Part shown: positions 40,502 to 58,264 of the stretch, in pieces
Numbering within the stretch: position 1 is the first letter of the stretch
How the letters are laid out: each line of letters opens with the position of its first letter
Source: Paraescarpia echinospica
Taxonomy: Eukaryota; Annelida; Polychaeta; Sabellida; Siboglinidae
Reading direction: 5' to 3'
Assembly: GCA_020002185.1 (NCBI GenBank)
Contig: CM034532.1
Location: 52,967,944 to 53,031,943, forward strand
Length of the DNA: 64,000 nucleotides
Position numbers and translations under genes: made by a program
Notes under the pieces: generated by a model
What the model was told of the DNA's origin: nothing
Seen by the model: only the letters and a program-made list of their open reading frames with translations
Databases searched by the model: none

Positions 40502-41984
40502 CTGCAACAAAATACATCAATTGCTGTTATTAATTATACTTTATAAATTTATACACATACCAGTGTCTGAATTTAGCAAAAAAGTTAACTGGCCCAGATT
40601 TGTTTTGAACTGGCCCAGATCAATTTCGAACTGGCCCGACTAATTTACAAACCACATCGACACATTTCCATTTTTTCACATTCTTTAATCACACACACAT
40701 GAATGTCTATCATTTGAATTTTACATGTAAGTACATAAAATATGAATTAGTAATAATTTTAACATTAACTATATGTGCACTAACATAATATAACTTTGCA
40801 TTATATATATATATATGCATAAATAAATAATTAAAACTAGGCCTTAAAAAATGTTCAAACATGTATGCAAGCACACTATAATAAAGTGCAAATTATAAAA
40901 TAATATTTTTAATTACCAAACTAGCCTATAATAATAATAAATATTGTTCCAAATGTATGTCCTGATTGTTCAAACTCTGCCAAAAGCTAGTACTTGTATT
41001 TGACTGTATTAGTGTTGCACTCAGGTGCATGTATACAGTACATATGCCACTTCTTTTTAGGTGTTTCTCGGTTTATTAACTATGTGGCCTTCACCTTGCC
41101 GATGTTGGTCACGTTATGAAATACACTTGCCATCAGTCAAATTTGGATTTAGGCCATATTCATTTGTAGATAAAGAACAAAAAGTATGCCTAACTCTGAC
41201 CTACAACCGAAACAACTTCCAAACACTGTAAAATTTAGTTCAAAGGACACAACAAAACTATAAAAAATGGCATCCAGTCTGACACTTGGAAAACTGCAAT
41301 GACGGTGGCAATGCCACATATGTTTAGACTTGGCGTTCGTTGGTTTTGCTATTGAATGCAACCGTTCGCGTGATAAAAGTTCAGTTTTGATGAACTATTG
41401 TTGAACTCAAAACAAGACTTAAGCACTTGTTTATTAATAATTACCATGCACACATGTAAAATGGAAATTATGAATATACGTATATTATATACATATATAT
41501 GTACAAATGTAACTGAAAAAAATGAATGAGATTGCTTTCTAAAGATATATTTCCATGTTGTTACAAATGTTGTGTTTAATATATTTGTACAAGTTATGGT
41601 CATGTTGGGGGAAGTGATTAATAAGTACAAAATTTATATCTTCCCACATTTCCATGTGTAAATGTTTATGCATAGTATATTGCGTGTAGTTTTCTTTGTA
41701 TGCATTTTCCACTTGGAAATAAACAATCAATCAATCAATCAATTATTACCAAAGTTGCATTTATCGTCTCCTATAACTGACTTACACTATGCATCGAATG
41801 CTGCCTAGCTGTGTCTGCCGAGATTAACTGGTGGCGTTTATGAACCGGCGGTGTCGGGCGGATAACTTGAACATTTTGGCGAATTTAATCGGTGGGACTG
41901 ATTTTGAATCAGTGGCCGAAATATAATATTATAAAATAATGCATAACATATATGATAAAAAATCTACACCAAACCTCAATATAA
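40502..41984. other. Upstream of SREK1IP1, no gene seen
   Basis: AT-rich sequence that should contain the first SREK1IP1 exon and promoter; neither could be fixed. A ~22 bp unit with aactggcccagat repeats three times at 40,587-40,640. Confidence 0.4.
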
Positions 41985-42330
41985 TGGGAGGATGTGGCAT
42001 TACGATCCAGTAACAGAGGACACTCCCTCAAACTATTCAACCAAAGAACAAAACTAAACATAAGAAAAAATGCATTCCCGCTTAGAGTGGTTGAACCATG
42101 GAACAATTTACTAGATTCAGTAATACAAGCTAAATCAATAAATTCATTTAAAAACCGCCTTGATAAATTCCTGCCTGGTCAACCCAGTAGATACTATACG
42201 ACTATGAAGCCCCATTAATATTAAATACTGGAACCGGAAACCAAAAACTTTTAATATTATATCCCGAAGAAGAAGATCTGATCATTGAGGAACCGAGGCG
42301 AGAGGATCCTGCGATCAGAACAGTCCTAAG
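41985..42330 (+). mobile_element. 3' end of a CR1-like LINE
   Basis: The plus strand encodes the typical C-terminal tail of CR1-type proteins: FNQRTKLNIRKNAFPLRVVE, PWNNL and SINSFKNRLDKFL, stopping at about 42,216. A ctaaggt-type repetitive tail follows near 42,330-42,350. The 5' remainder is absent. Confidence 0.8.
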
Positions 42331-42851
42331 GTATCCTAAGGCTAAGGCAAGGTATAAATGCCAATAATATATTCCTCCCATTATCGCTCACGCTTTCACC
42401 CAATGGCCAATATTAAAGGGTGTATCAGGGACTTTGTGTTTCGAGTTTAATACATTTCAACTCACTTTGTAAATTCGACGTGTGCTGCATTATCTCACGT
42501 TACAATGTGTACACTATGTCTTAAGATCGATTTAAACAAACGAACTAGAGAAGCATATTTCGACGTTCGTCCAGTTGCAAATAAAATTGACTTGTATGCA
42601 TCTGGTGCTAAACGTCTTTTAATCAATGAAATGAAACCTAAAAGACACTGCATGCAAATCATTAAAAAAATTATGAGTTCCATATTTACACGGATACTAC
42701 ATGACTACATAAAATATGAGAACACGGTAGACGTACAACATGTAATAATTTTTTTAAATATAATTATATTATGATGTCAAATGTGACTGATGTTATGCAA
42801 AGGAGTATAGTGGCACTGTGTACATCACGTGACTTTCAACATGTCCGTACG
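42331..42851 (+). promoter_or_regulatory. Presumed promoter and 5' UTR of the FBXL12-like gene
   Basis: Inferred only from position before the start codon at 42,852. A second ATG (42,771) is in frame with the CDS but yields an unconserved N-terminal extension. No clear core promoter element. Confidence 0.25.
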
Positions 42852-45520
42852 ATGGCTTTCGTCCTAAATATAAATGCTGACATTTCTCATTTGCCGGACA
42901 ATATATTACTTGAAATCTTTTACTATTTAACAGTTAAAGATTTGTGCTATGCAGGAAGGTGTGTTCTTTTTAAAAGTACAGTCACATTTGCTTGCAATTG
43001 TTTTTATTATTTTCTTGCATTGGTAGTGCAAGCTTTCTGAAACTAATAGTAAAGCCTAGGCTAAAGGCTTTTGCATATGATATATAAGCAGTAAACCTCG
43101 AATATAACAAATCGCTTGGGACTGACCAATTTATTCTTTATATTTTAAATTTATTGTATGTATTTAAAAATAGGGACCAATTCATGTATTCGGTATAAGC
43201 GAAATTCGTTATATCCGAGTTTTACTGTATATACCATAGGCGTCGGAACGTCCCAATAGTTTAGGTGGGAGGCTGGAGATTTTAGAGCCTTAAGGTGGGT
43301 TTTTGGTGAACCTCGGTGGGTGCTAGTTGAGGCTCAATATTTACATGTTCCGATGCATACGTGTAGTGCCATAGTGGCAACCGAGAGGACCTGGTGTACC
43401 GGTCTGGAAGGAGGTTCCGGTCTGAGAGTAAGTTCCGGTTCCGTTTTGCGCATGCGCTTTATTTGCACATGCGCTATTTTTGGTCAGCTTAAACACAGTG
43501 TTTGCCGAAACTATGTGGACCCAATTATATTATAGTTTACGTTAATGATATGATTACTTTTGTAATTGTTAGTATACATAACAAAAACTCATAATTAGCA
43601 TAACTTGTAATTATTTTGCAAAAAAATTGTGTTTTATTTTGATGCCATTGTCTCAGAGCGTTGTGTATCTTACGTAACACAGAGCTGCAGTTTTCAGCGC
43701 TGTTTATACGTACAACGGGTTTTGTGGTAAACACAAATCTCCACACTTTAAATGACACATATCTCCGTCAGTTTGGCATGTATGAAGCTGAAATTGTATG
43801 TGTAATCCGCGAGCATGCGTAATACGCAAAACGGAACTGGAACTTACTCTCAGACCGGAACCTCCTTCCAGACCGGTACAGGCCGGGTTTGAATCCTGTG
43901 CAGCGGTGTCAAACCTGGGGCAAATTCGTTCACTATACGTTGCTCCAGTTCACTCTGCTGTATGAATGAGTACCTGGCTATAGACAGTGGTGGATATTTG
44001 TGTACGAATAGTCTTCGCGCATTAATTGCACCGTGGCTGGATGCTTCCCAGAGAAGTAGAGATGATGTTCGATTGAACAGGTCTGCCAGAGAGTAAAGTG
44101 TAAAGTGCTTTCAGCAGTCCTGAGGACTGGATACTGTGCTATATAAGAACTTACCTTTACTTTTACCTTTTGTGTGTGTGTTATATACATTGTTTTCTTC
44201 ATGGTGATATTGCTTACATCAGTTTATGTGTTTGTTTAGAGCATGCAGACGCTGGAGACGCGTTGCCAATGACAGGACTCTGTGGAGGCATGTCAACCTA
44301 ACTGCTTATGAACTTAATCTGACGAAGATGTGGAAGATAATCAGAAACCATTTTTCTGAGGTCTTACTTTCACTTCATTTGAAAGGTCATCTTAACCAAG
44401 GTAATGGATTGACATCATTAGAATCATAATACAAATTGATATGTATGTTTAGCTACACATTATGTAGTAAACCTGTTCCCGGAAAGGGAACAAAGCCTAG
44501 TCATTAGGTTTTTCATGTAAAATGTAGTGCAACAGGTTATATGGGGAAATTCAAGAACATTTCCCAAAGGAGAGCCATTTCCCAAATGAGCCCCCTAAAG
44601 TGCAACTGGCCAATAATAATTATTATTTAATCATCATCTGTCAGCACTACCTGACGATGCGTCCCGACTCAATTAATCACTGATTCCATTTACAGCATTT
44701 GTATTATATTATGTCACTCAAACTTGGTATTGACATTTCTACATACCTGGTTACTTTTTAATAGGAAATTGGCATTATCATTATGTTGATCGATCCAGTA
44801 TATTAATTGTGTGTCGATTGTCCACCAGGTGGCAGCAGGTGGAAGAAGAGCAGTCTGTCGGACGCCATGCTGAAGGAGCTCCGAGAGCGATGTCCAAACA
44901 TCAGCACGCTGGAGCTCGTGAAGGTGAACCTGACGAACGTGTCGGTCGAGTGTCTACCGCCGCGGCTCTCGCGTCTGTGCGTCACGTCGTCGCTCTTCCC
45001 GTGCGGCTGGTTCCGGGCGGTGGGTGAGGACGGCGTGCTGGCCTCCCTCTGCCGGGTCGATCTCAGTGACAGCGGCAAGACGTCCAACACCGACGTCTCC
45101 AGTCTCTGCCGCTGTCGACGCATCACCGAGCTCAAGCTGAACGGCTGCTACCGTCTCACGGACGCCGCAGCCAAGGTGATTGCCGACAATCTGCCAGACA
45201 TGGAGACGCTGGAGATGTCTGGAACGTCGTGTACGGATATCGCGCTGCATCATATCAGTCGACATCTCACTCATCTCATCACTCTCAACATGTCAGCTTG
45301 TAACGCTGTCACGGACATCGGAGTCGGCTTGATAGGTCATGGTCTTGTCAAGCTGAAGTGTCTCAGTCTTGACGAGTGTCCGTCCGTGACAGACGCTGGC
45401 ATTGAACAGCTGACTTCGTTGAAGCAGCTTCGGTTTCTGACCGCGGCTTCTACCAAAATGACACACAGTGCCGCGGACCGTTTCAAGATGGTGCTGACTA
45501 AGTGCAAAGTGACATTGTAA
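42852..45520 (+). CDS. FBXL12: F-box/LRR protein, FBXL12-like, complete
   Basis: Exons 42852-42958, 44240-44400 and 44829-45520 join in phase into 319 codons plus TAA, close to human FBXL12 (about 326). The F-box is at residues ~8-45: ISHLPDNILLEIFYYL then ACRRWRRVANDRTLWRHVNL. Next comes KMWKIIRNHFSEVLLSLHLK, matching the segment after the F-box in FBXL12. The third exon carries leucine-rich repeats (LKLNGCYRLTDAAAKVIADN, LETLEMSG type, LKCLSLDECPSVTDAGIEQL). Such proteins recruit substrates to SCF (SKP1-CUL1) ubiquitin ligases; the substrate cannot be read here. Intron 1 holds a SINE carrying a MITE. The third exon is GC-rich compared with its surroundings. The start at 42,852 (MAFVLNINADI) was chosen over 42,771 because the family begins only a few residues before the F-box. 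Confidence 0.9.
43350..44165 (+). mobile_element. tRNA-derived SINE interrupted by a MITE
   Basis: The 3' part (43,881-44,165) matches the complete SINE at 61,072-61,417, with gggtttgaatcctgtg (B-box region), gtatgaatgagtacctggct and gcagtcctgaggactggata. A head-like piece (gtgtagtgccatagtggcaa) lies left of the MITE at 43,357-43,394. The MITE therefore appears to sit in the tRNA-like head of the SINE. Located in intron 1 of the FBXL12-like gene. Confidence 0.75.
43395..43880. mobile_element. 486 bp MITE with ~50 bp terminal inverted repeats
   Basis: Left end TGTACCGGTCTGGAAGGAGG then TTCCGGTCTGAGAGTAAGTT; the right end is its reverse complement with few changes (aacttactctcagaccggaa then cctccttccagaccggtaca). 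The interior has no frame. A related left end occurs at 62,419. Confidence 0.88.
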
Positions 45521-47283
45521 TATAATATAATAGGAAGATTTATAGGAAGATGACGCGTCAAGCTTCGTGGTGATATCCCATATGTTAGGAGCGTCCCAAA
45601 ATTAGCAGTTGCGAACGCGCGCAATTACTGGCATTTTCGGCGTTATTTTAAGGAAATCGAGCGGAGCACTTCGCACAGCTCTACAAAAATCGCTTTAAAA
45701 TACACAAAACAGAGCTAATTAGAGGGTAGCTAGAGTAGCAATCGATAAAACGAATACCAAAGAATAATTTTCAGGGGAAATCTCAAAATCGATGGATTCG
45801 CGATTTGTTCACATAAACAGCATTTACGGAAAATCAGATTTGCCGACATCCGACTCATTTCGTTAAGATGGGTCACATATATATGTATATATATATATAT
45901 GATAATATTTTTTCAGTAGAAAATACTATGGTTCACATATTAAATGAAATATTTTTTAGCAAGTAAACACATCTGTAGTTTATTTTTGTACAATAACTAT
46001 CCACCCACTTGCACAGTATAAACAAATTTTTGCTCAGAGCAAAACTGTGCCGCCAGACATATCGCTTGACGATAGTTGTCCATTCTTGTAATGTCGTGAA
46101 ACTTACTGTTGACTCTCAGCCAAAGATACCCAACGTCACAACAGACAGGTTGAATGACATTCCAGACCTCCTCGTACATCAGCACAGTCAGTGTCAACCC
46201 GGTCTATTCTCTCCGTGTCTGGCTGTGTTTAGCTATGTTTAATTGTGTTAATATTGTTATATTCTACAAGTACGATGCAATGTTTATTAAAGTTTTTCAC
46301 AAATAGTCTACACACTATAACACGTTACTTTGTCATTTGGGTTGTCCGTTTTAATATTAAACACGTACTAGGCGATGTCTGGATGTATTAATTGTAATGC
46401 TTTCGTGTAAACAGTGTCCACAGCATTACTCTTGATGTGCAACTCACATCCTCCTGGATAAAAGAACGTCTTCCGGATTGTAAGTTTTTGGGAAGTTTTT
46501 AATGAGTCAAGTCTTCTGGATTTTTTCGTCAAAGTTGGCATGTATATTGCAGCATAGTATGAACGTTCGGAAGCTGGTAATCGGTTTATTTTCATGAAGA
46601 ACGGATATTATCTCCACACGTATATTGAAATGTCCGTATGTTGTGAACATATGGAATTCTGTCTCGAAATCAACTTCAGTGTCTGCTTTGCAATAACGCG
46701 TGAGGTCTTTGCACTTGAGCAAACAATATTGCTGTCGGCGATCGATCGAATTTATACCAACCTACACACCAGCAGGTTCGTAAACGTCTGTACAAGCGGT
46801 ACAGGCGGCTTTCTGTTCGTCGATTTCGAAGAAATCGGTGGATCACTAGGATTTTTCTAAAGCACGTAGGCGAGGTACAGCACGCCACCTAGAATACATA
46901 ATTCTAGGCACCTTTTTAATTAGCGTGGATGTGTATTCAAACACACTGATCGTCCACCTCACAACACGCGGGTGCCAGATGCTTATAATGTTCAGTTTTA
47001 TGGCAAATTTAACTATTCACGTTGTACGACGGCTGTGTTCCGTTCACAATAAGCCATTACTACTGCTGCAAACGATGCATTTAACAATCGACCGGTTACT
47101 TACACAGACAGACCATCGTGTCAAAGTAACACTGGACAAATCGACAGAGCTGACGTGGCACGCCGCAGTGCAAACATGGAACGGTATAATATGTATGTAT
47201 AACTGGAGAGTTTGACTCTTGCACGACGAAGGCGATATTTCTTGACGCACAGGCTGCACGTGTGGTCAGCGGCGAATGACGAG
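45521..47283. other. Intergenic between FBXL12-like and RCN2-like genes
   Basis: AT-rich with a TA-rich patch near 45,880-45,900. It contains one decayed coding-like stretch, listed separately. An in-frame ATG at 47,212 would add 24 residues to the RCN2-like protein ahead of its signal peptide and is not preferred. Confidence 0.4.
46375..46790 (-). pseudogene. Decayed coding-like sequence, unknown family
   Basis: Two minus-strand frames look protein-like and would follow one another after a frameshift near 46,590: LLKCKDLTRYCKADTEVDFE then KKSRRLDSLKTSQKLTIRKT to LQLIHPDIA with a stop near 46,368. No family recognised. It could be a retrocopy or transposon relic, or chance. Confidence 0.25.
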
Positions 47284-52985
<5,702 letters not shown>

Positions 52986-53279
52986 CATGGAACTTTGGGG
53001 ACGATTAGCGATTACGTGATATACACAACAGTCCACTATTGTTTTTCAGCTGCACATCTTTGGCCGGTCACCTGAAGAAATTGTATTAATGTCATGCTTT
53101 AGAGGTGACATTGTCGATCGAAATACTACTGCGTCGCTTGGGTCCCTTGGTAGACAATGCACATCATTCTGTTGTGTATAGCCAAGATGGTGGATCACCT
53201 TGACAACCAGACATCAAATAATGGCATTGGCGTACGACTAATGGTCCCAATGCAAATATTCTGTTGTCAGCCAACCTTA

Positions 53280-53621
53280 GTCCACACTTGTTCCATGACA
53301 GGTTGCGATGGTTCAGACCTTAATGTTTATTTTAGCGGTAAAAAGTTAGGTGCACCATGAAAAGAACATTTCACTTTTACAATGATAACACTGCCATCCG
53401 TACGTCAATTTGTTGCGAAGTTATTGGTGGTTCAATGGACCCACCCAAATAATTCAAGTTTTGAGACAGACGACATTAAAGTTAGGCAGCGACATTTCAA
53501 AACACATACAACTCCATCAAAACTGGATTATTAAAACTGGTAGCAAGTTGTTTCTAAAAATAAACAAATGGGACTTTCACTAATGCAAATGTATTTTGGC
53601 TTTTCCTCAACTGTGTTAAAC
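53280..53621 (+). repeat. Dispersed repeat family R3, copy 2
   Basis: Diverged copy of 19,900-20,290 in the same orientation. It ends where minisatellite G begins. Confidence 0.6.
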
Positions 53622-54012
53622 AGACATATTCTGTACACGAATGAATGCACGATATCTGTGTTAAACATACATATTCTGTATACGAATGAATGCACGATAT
53701 GTGTTAAACAGACATATTGTGTACACGAATGAATGCACGATATCTGTTTTAAACATACATATTCTGTACACGAATGAATGCACGATATCTGTGTTAAACA
53801 TACATATTCTGTACACGAATGAATGCACGATATCTGTGTTAAACAGACATATTCTGTACACGAATGAATGCACGATATCTGTGTTAAACAGACATATTCT
53901 GTACACGAATGAATGCACGATATCTGTGTTAAACAGACATATTCTGTACACGAATGAATGCACGATATCTGTGTTAAACAGACATTTTGTACACGAATGA
54001 ATGCACGATATC
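53622..54012. repeat. Minisatellite G, 45 bp unit, ~8-9 copies
   Basis: The unit contains acacgaatgaatgcacgata, tctgtgttaaacagacatat and tctgt. As 45 is divisible by three, frames on both strands show a 15-residue period (ILYTNECTISVLNRH). These are repeat artefacts. Confidence 0.95.
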
Positions 54013-54959
54013 TGCACATATATCGCGTCTATTCATATAGTTGAAGAAAAAACCAGCACGAAAGGCACTGATGGTGAATTATATGCAGTGAGAGACAATA
54101 TAATTATAGAATGGATCAACTGAGGACAACTTGACAAAACATATCACATATTTAAAACATTTACTATGAATGCAGAATACGATACATCATGTTATGCACA
54201 TTTTTAAGTTAACAAAATCTACAGTTAGAAAAACACAGCATGTGAATTGGTATGATCACACCAATTTAACTCATGCCTTATGCATGGTCTCGTGTGACAA
54301 TTGGTTTGACTGATGAGCTCACATCGAGTCACATTGGTGCTGTAGTATGGCATCTTAAAATAACTCAATATAGATAATAATGTTCACCAGGTGGTACTGT
54401 AATGTGCAGCAGGTGGCACTGATGTTCATCATGTTGGCATAGTGTTCACCAGGTGGCAGTAACTGTTCATCAAGTGGTACTGTAATGTGCAGCAGGTGGC
54501 ATCGATGTTCATTGCATTGTGGTGGTGTTCACCAGGGGGCTCTGTGGTTCACTTGGATGAATAGGCTGGTATTACCCTCGTAAACTTTTCAGCACATTCT
54601 GAAAGACAAGATATGTAATTTGGTAAGTTAAGCATCAGTTAGAAGGAAACTTTACTAATGTTTTAGGTGTGCAAAATAGTTATTTTTAAAGTTTGTATTT
54701 TTATTGTAAACACAGTTATGACTCCCAGTAGTCAATCTTCTTGTAGTATGCTTCTGCTTTCAATAAATTGCCAGTTATTACAACTTAAGTTAAACGAAGT
54801 TGTGGATAGTACAAGTTATAAAAATAAGTAAAATGTTTATTTTCGCACATAAAAAGGCAATTGTACATATGTTCTCTATACTTGTTTGTACGGTGGGATA
54901 ACTGGATGGTAACGTAGCAATTCAACACAGCCGACTTGCAACTGCTACAACGTATAAAC
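54013..54959. other. Intergenic with loose CAGGTGG repeats
   Basis: At 54,385-54,545 a ~100 bp segment with gttcaccaggtgg and gtactgtaatgtgcagcagg is duplicated imperfectly. No gene seen. Confidence 0.4.
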
Positions 54960-56030
54960 ATTATTATTACTACTGGCAAAAATGGCCACCCACCGCATCA
55001 CGTTACATGTACATAGATACAGAAGACAGTTTCCTGAAGAATTCCTACATGGCGTTTGCTATGGCATAAATGTGAGCAGCTTCTTAAACGCAAGTTACGT
55101 AAAACATACCCAACTGATCAGTGGACCTCGGAACAATCGCAGAAAAAGCACGTTATGAACAATAGATTTACACCCATCCAACATATAGTACTAACCTTAA
55201 AACATACAGTACTAACCCTAAAACATAGAGTACTAACCCTAAAACAGGTAATTTACAGTAAGAACCTTAAAGGGAATAAAAAACCCTATCGCTTGAATTC
55301 ATATTATGTTACATCCTGCTGATTTAAGTTGTTATGATAAATTATTCAACTCCTCTTTCATATATTGATATTCTAGTGATATTATGAGATTATACACGTT
55401 ACTTTCTGTAGCTGGATACAATATCTGTTTGCTATGGTTGTTTATTGGTGTAGATTATCTCCCATGGGCTGCAATCAATATCATTATTCTGAAAACGAGC
55501 CAAAGGTCAGCGAAACCTCGCCAGCTTGTACTTGTAGGCCCATTCGCATTCATTGTTTTGAATAAAATTTGATTCCTGTGGAACCGTAAGATAACTGCTT
55601 GTTCCTCTATGATGACTAGTGTTTGTATTTCATCGGAATATTGCACAATAACTAATTCTGATGCTCATTTTGACCCAAAAGCTATCCTTGTAAACATGCT
55701 CTGAATGCATTGAAAGGGTCGGCCTGATGCGAGTAAATGTCATGTGTGATGACACAATACCACGTGATCGCCTAGCTCATTAAATTTCTATTTTCCGCGG
55801 GAATCGCTACACAGACGGGTTTAAAATCAAATGTATTATTTTATGTTCTCAAATGTTACATACAATGTTAAACTTTGTATACACATGGAAAACGGATTTT
55901 AGGTAATGCCTAGTTTTTATTTCCTTTAATCAACGGGGAAGTTTGAAAAAATAAAGAGTCTTAAAAACATAACTTTTCTTCCAAAGGGTCGTAGATTAAT
56001 CCCTGAGAATTTGGCACCTGGAAAACGTTA
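54960..56030 (+). mobile_element. Repeat R1 copy 2 carrying element R2
   Basis: Flanks 54,960-55,320 and 55,930-56,030 match the R1 copy at 11,155-11,525. Between them, 55,322-55,745 is element R2, whose inverted copy is at 24.7-25.1 kb. At 55,190-55,250 a 21 bp unit (acatacagtactaaccctaa) repeats three times. Confidence 0.6.
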
Positions 56031-56879
56031 ACATACCCACAAACATAAGCTGGCTCGATTATAGTTAGATGCGCCACCTCATAGCCAAATACAAGTGATT
56101 GAATCACTTATCTGGCAGTGTGGTAGGTGGTCATAGATGAAGATGGTTTTCCAGTACTTGCTCACAATCATTAAGTTGATTATTCTGGCATTGGGAGTTT
56201 AGAAAATTAGATCCCAGCTCAGTGAGTCCACAATAGGTTTTTTTCTATTTCTGTGAATGGGATCTTTTACTTTCCCTGGCACCACCAGATAGAAAGGACC
56301 AATGGTTTATAGCATCTCTTCCGAAAGATACGGGCAACGTAGAATGAACAAAATCGCCCAAGTTTTGACATAGCAGCCAAACTTGTACTGAACCATCAAC
56401 CTGGTGGCATCAGGTTTCGAAACCTGGTTCCTCCGAATGACAGTTCAGCACTCTAACCGCTTGACCACTGCGCTCCACAAGTTGATCCATACTTGGGACC
56501 TGCCATACCCACCTGTCTCACTGCTCGGATGTGCACTGGTTGGAGTGTTCGTTCCTTCAGCTCCTCAGCCTTCAGGTCAGCCTGAGAGGCAAGTCGTTTC
56601 AGGAAGAGTATGTAGTCGAGGAACAGCTGGCAACAAATAAACTGTCAATCTTCCAATATATAAGATCTATAACTTCATATAACTTCCCTAAATTAAAATG
56701 TCAGTTGCCAGTTTGGATTATAATTGGGCATATAGTGAATTATATCTACTTATGTACCTAGAATTTATAAAAAAAATGTTGGTACCATATGACTGTTGAC
56801 ATGTCATGAAAGCTTGCCTTGAAGTTGAAGCCCTAAGGCCTAACTAATTTGGCCTACCCTAATTATTTTATTACTTACT
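56031..56879. other. Intergenic, no feature seen
   Basis: Two overlapping short plus-strand frames near 56,404-56,761 have no recognisable content. Confidence 0.4.
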
Positions 56880-58110
56880 TAGGTTTACTTAGGTTGTTTC
56901 TGACCGTAGGCGGTGGCCTCGGTGGTCAGATCTGTGCTTGTTTCTTTAAAAGCTCTACGGCTTCCTGGCAAGGCGGCTTTGTAATCGTAGAGGAATTCTT
57001 CCATTCTCCAGTGGTTATCTAGGCGGTTTTTAAATGAATTGATACTAGGTGCATTTACTAGGTAAATTGTTCCACAATTTTGTAACTCTTATTGAAAAAC
57101 TATCCTTTCTTGTATTTATGTGTGAACGTTCTTGGAATAATTTCAAACTATGACCCCTTATTCCTTCCTTTATTTCAGTCTTTGCATAACCTGACAATGT
57201 TATAAGATACATTCATATCATACTTGCCTTTTAACAGTTTATATACTTCTATCATATCTCTGCGTGTTCTTCTATATGCTAATGTAGGGAGTTTCAACCT
57301 CTTAAGTCTTTCCTGGTAAGTAATATCTTTCATTCATGGGAGTTGCTTAGTTGCATGTCTCTGCACATAAGGGGACCATATGCTTACTGCGTAATCTAAA
57401 TGACTCCTTACTAAAGCTTTATTTTATATAGTGGTAACAAACTATTTTCATTTAAGGTTGTAAACGTCCTTCTAATAATTGCCATTAAACTGTTTGCTTT
57501 ATTAATCTTTTAGTTGATATGCTTGTCAAATTCTAGCTTTGAGTCAATATCATTTTCTTCTTCTATAAGATCTAACTCATAGACCATACTATTGATTTTT
57601 TTAAATTGTAAGTATACATATGTTCATCTTTTTTTCCTATGTGCATCAGTTTACATTTGTCTGGATGACATTTTAATAACCATTGGTTAGACCATGTTGT
57701 AAGTTTATCTAAATTTTCTCGTAGTGTGTTATGGTCATCTGCGCTATTTACTGTTCTAAATTTGTTTGTGTCATCTTAAAACATATATAAGTCTGAAGCT
57801 ATATTGCTTGGTAGATCGTTTATATACAGAATGAATAGGATTGGTCCTAGGACACTCCCCTGGGGGATGCCACTGGTCAGACAAGAATGTTTCAATCCAT
57901 CTTAATGTTGAGCCTTTTATACCACATGATTCTAGTTTGCCTATCAATCTTCTGTGGGGGACGGTATCAAAAGCCTACATGAAATCTAAATACACTGTCT
58001 ATAGTCTCCTCTATCTAATGCATTGGTCCAAGATTCCATAACATTTAACAGTTGTAGTACGGTTGAACGACCTTTAATAAAACCGTATTGTTGTTTACTG
58101 AAAAGGTTAT
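56880..58110 (-). mobile_element. CR1-like LINE remnant
   Basis: Decayed minus-strand RT. At the upstream end near 58,070 there is QYGFIKGRST-like sequence. Near 57,840-57,870 is the region of [13 protein letters not shown]. At 56,930-57,060 is the tail SINSFKNRLDNHWRMEEFLY. Frameshifts and stops are numerous. The 3' end is near 56,880, with repeated cttaggttta sequence. Confidence 0.75.
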
Positions 58111-58264
58111 TACTTAGTCGTAATTATGATTCTAATAAATAAATAATTATAATTCTGGCCAGTTAATTTAACAACATGTATGTACCTCTTAATTAAATAA
58201 TAATTACTGCGAGTGTAAATTACCCATCAAAGTGTTCTTTCGCAATAATAGCTAAACCAATAAA

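Noticed and set aside
42505..42774. 89-codon plus-strand frame before the FBXL12-like gene
   Set aside because: No family resemblance, and it overlaps the likely promoter and 5' UTR; probably chance.
44803..45624. Long minus-strand and second-frame plus-strand ORFs over the third FBXL12 exon
   Set aside because: Shadows of the GC-rich real exon in other frames; the LRR frame is the conserved one.
47212..47283. Upstream in-frame ATG as the RCN2 start
   Set aside because: It would place 24 residues, several of them Arg, before the signal peptide; the ATG at 47,284 gives a normal secretory N-terminus.
53531..54019. 162-codon minus-strand frame with a 15-residue period
   Set aside because: Product of the 45 bp unit of minisatellite G, which is open in frames on both strands.
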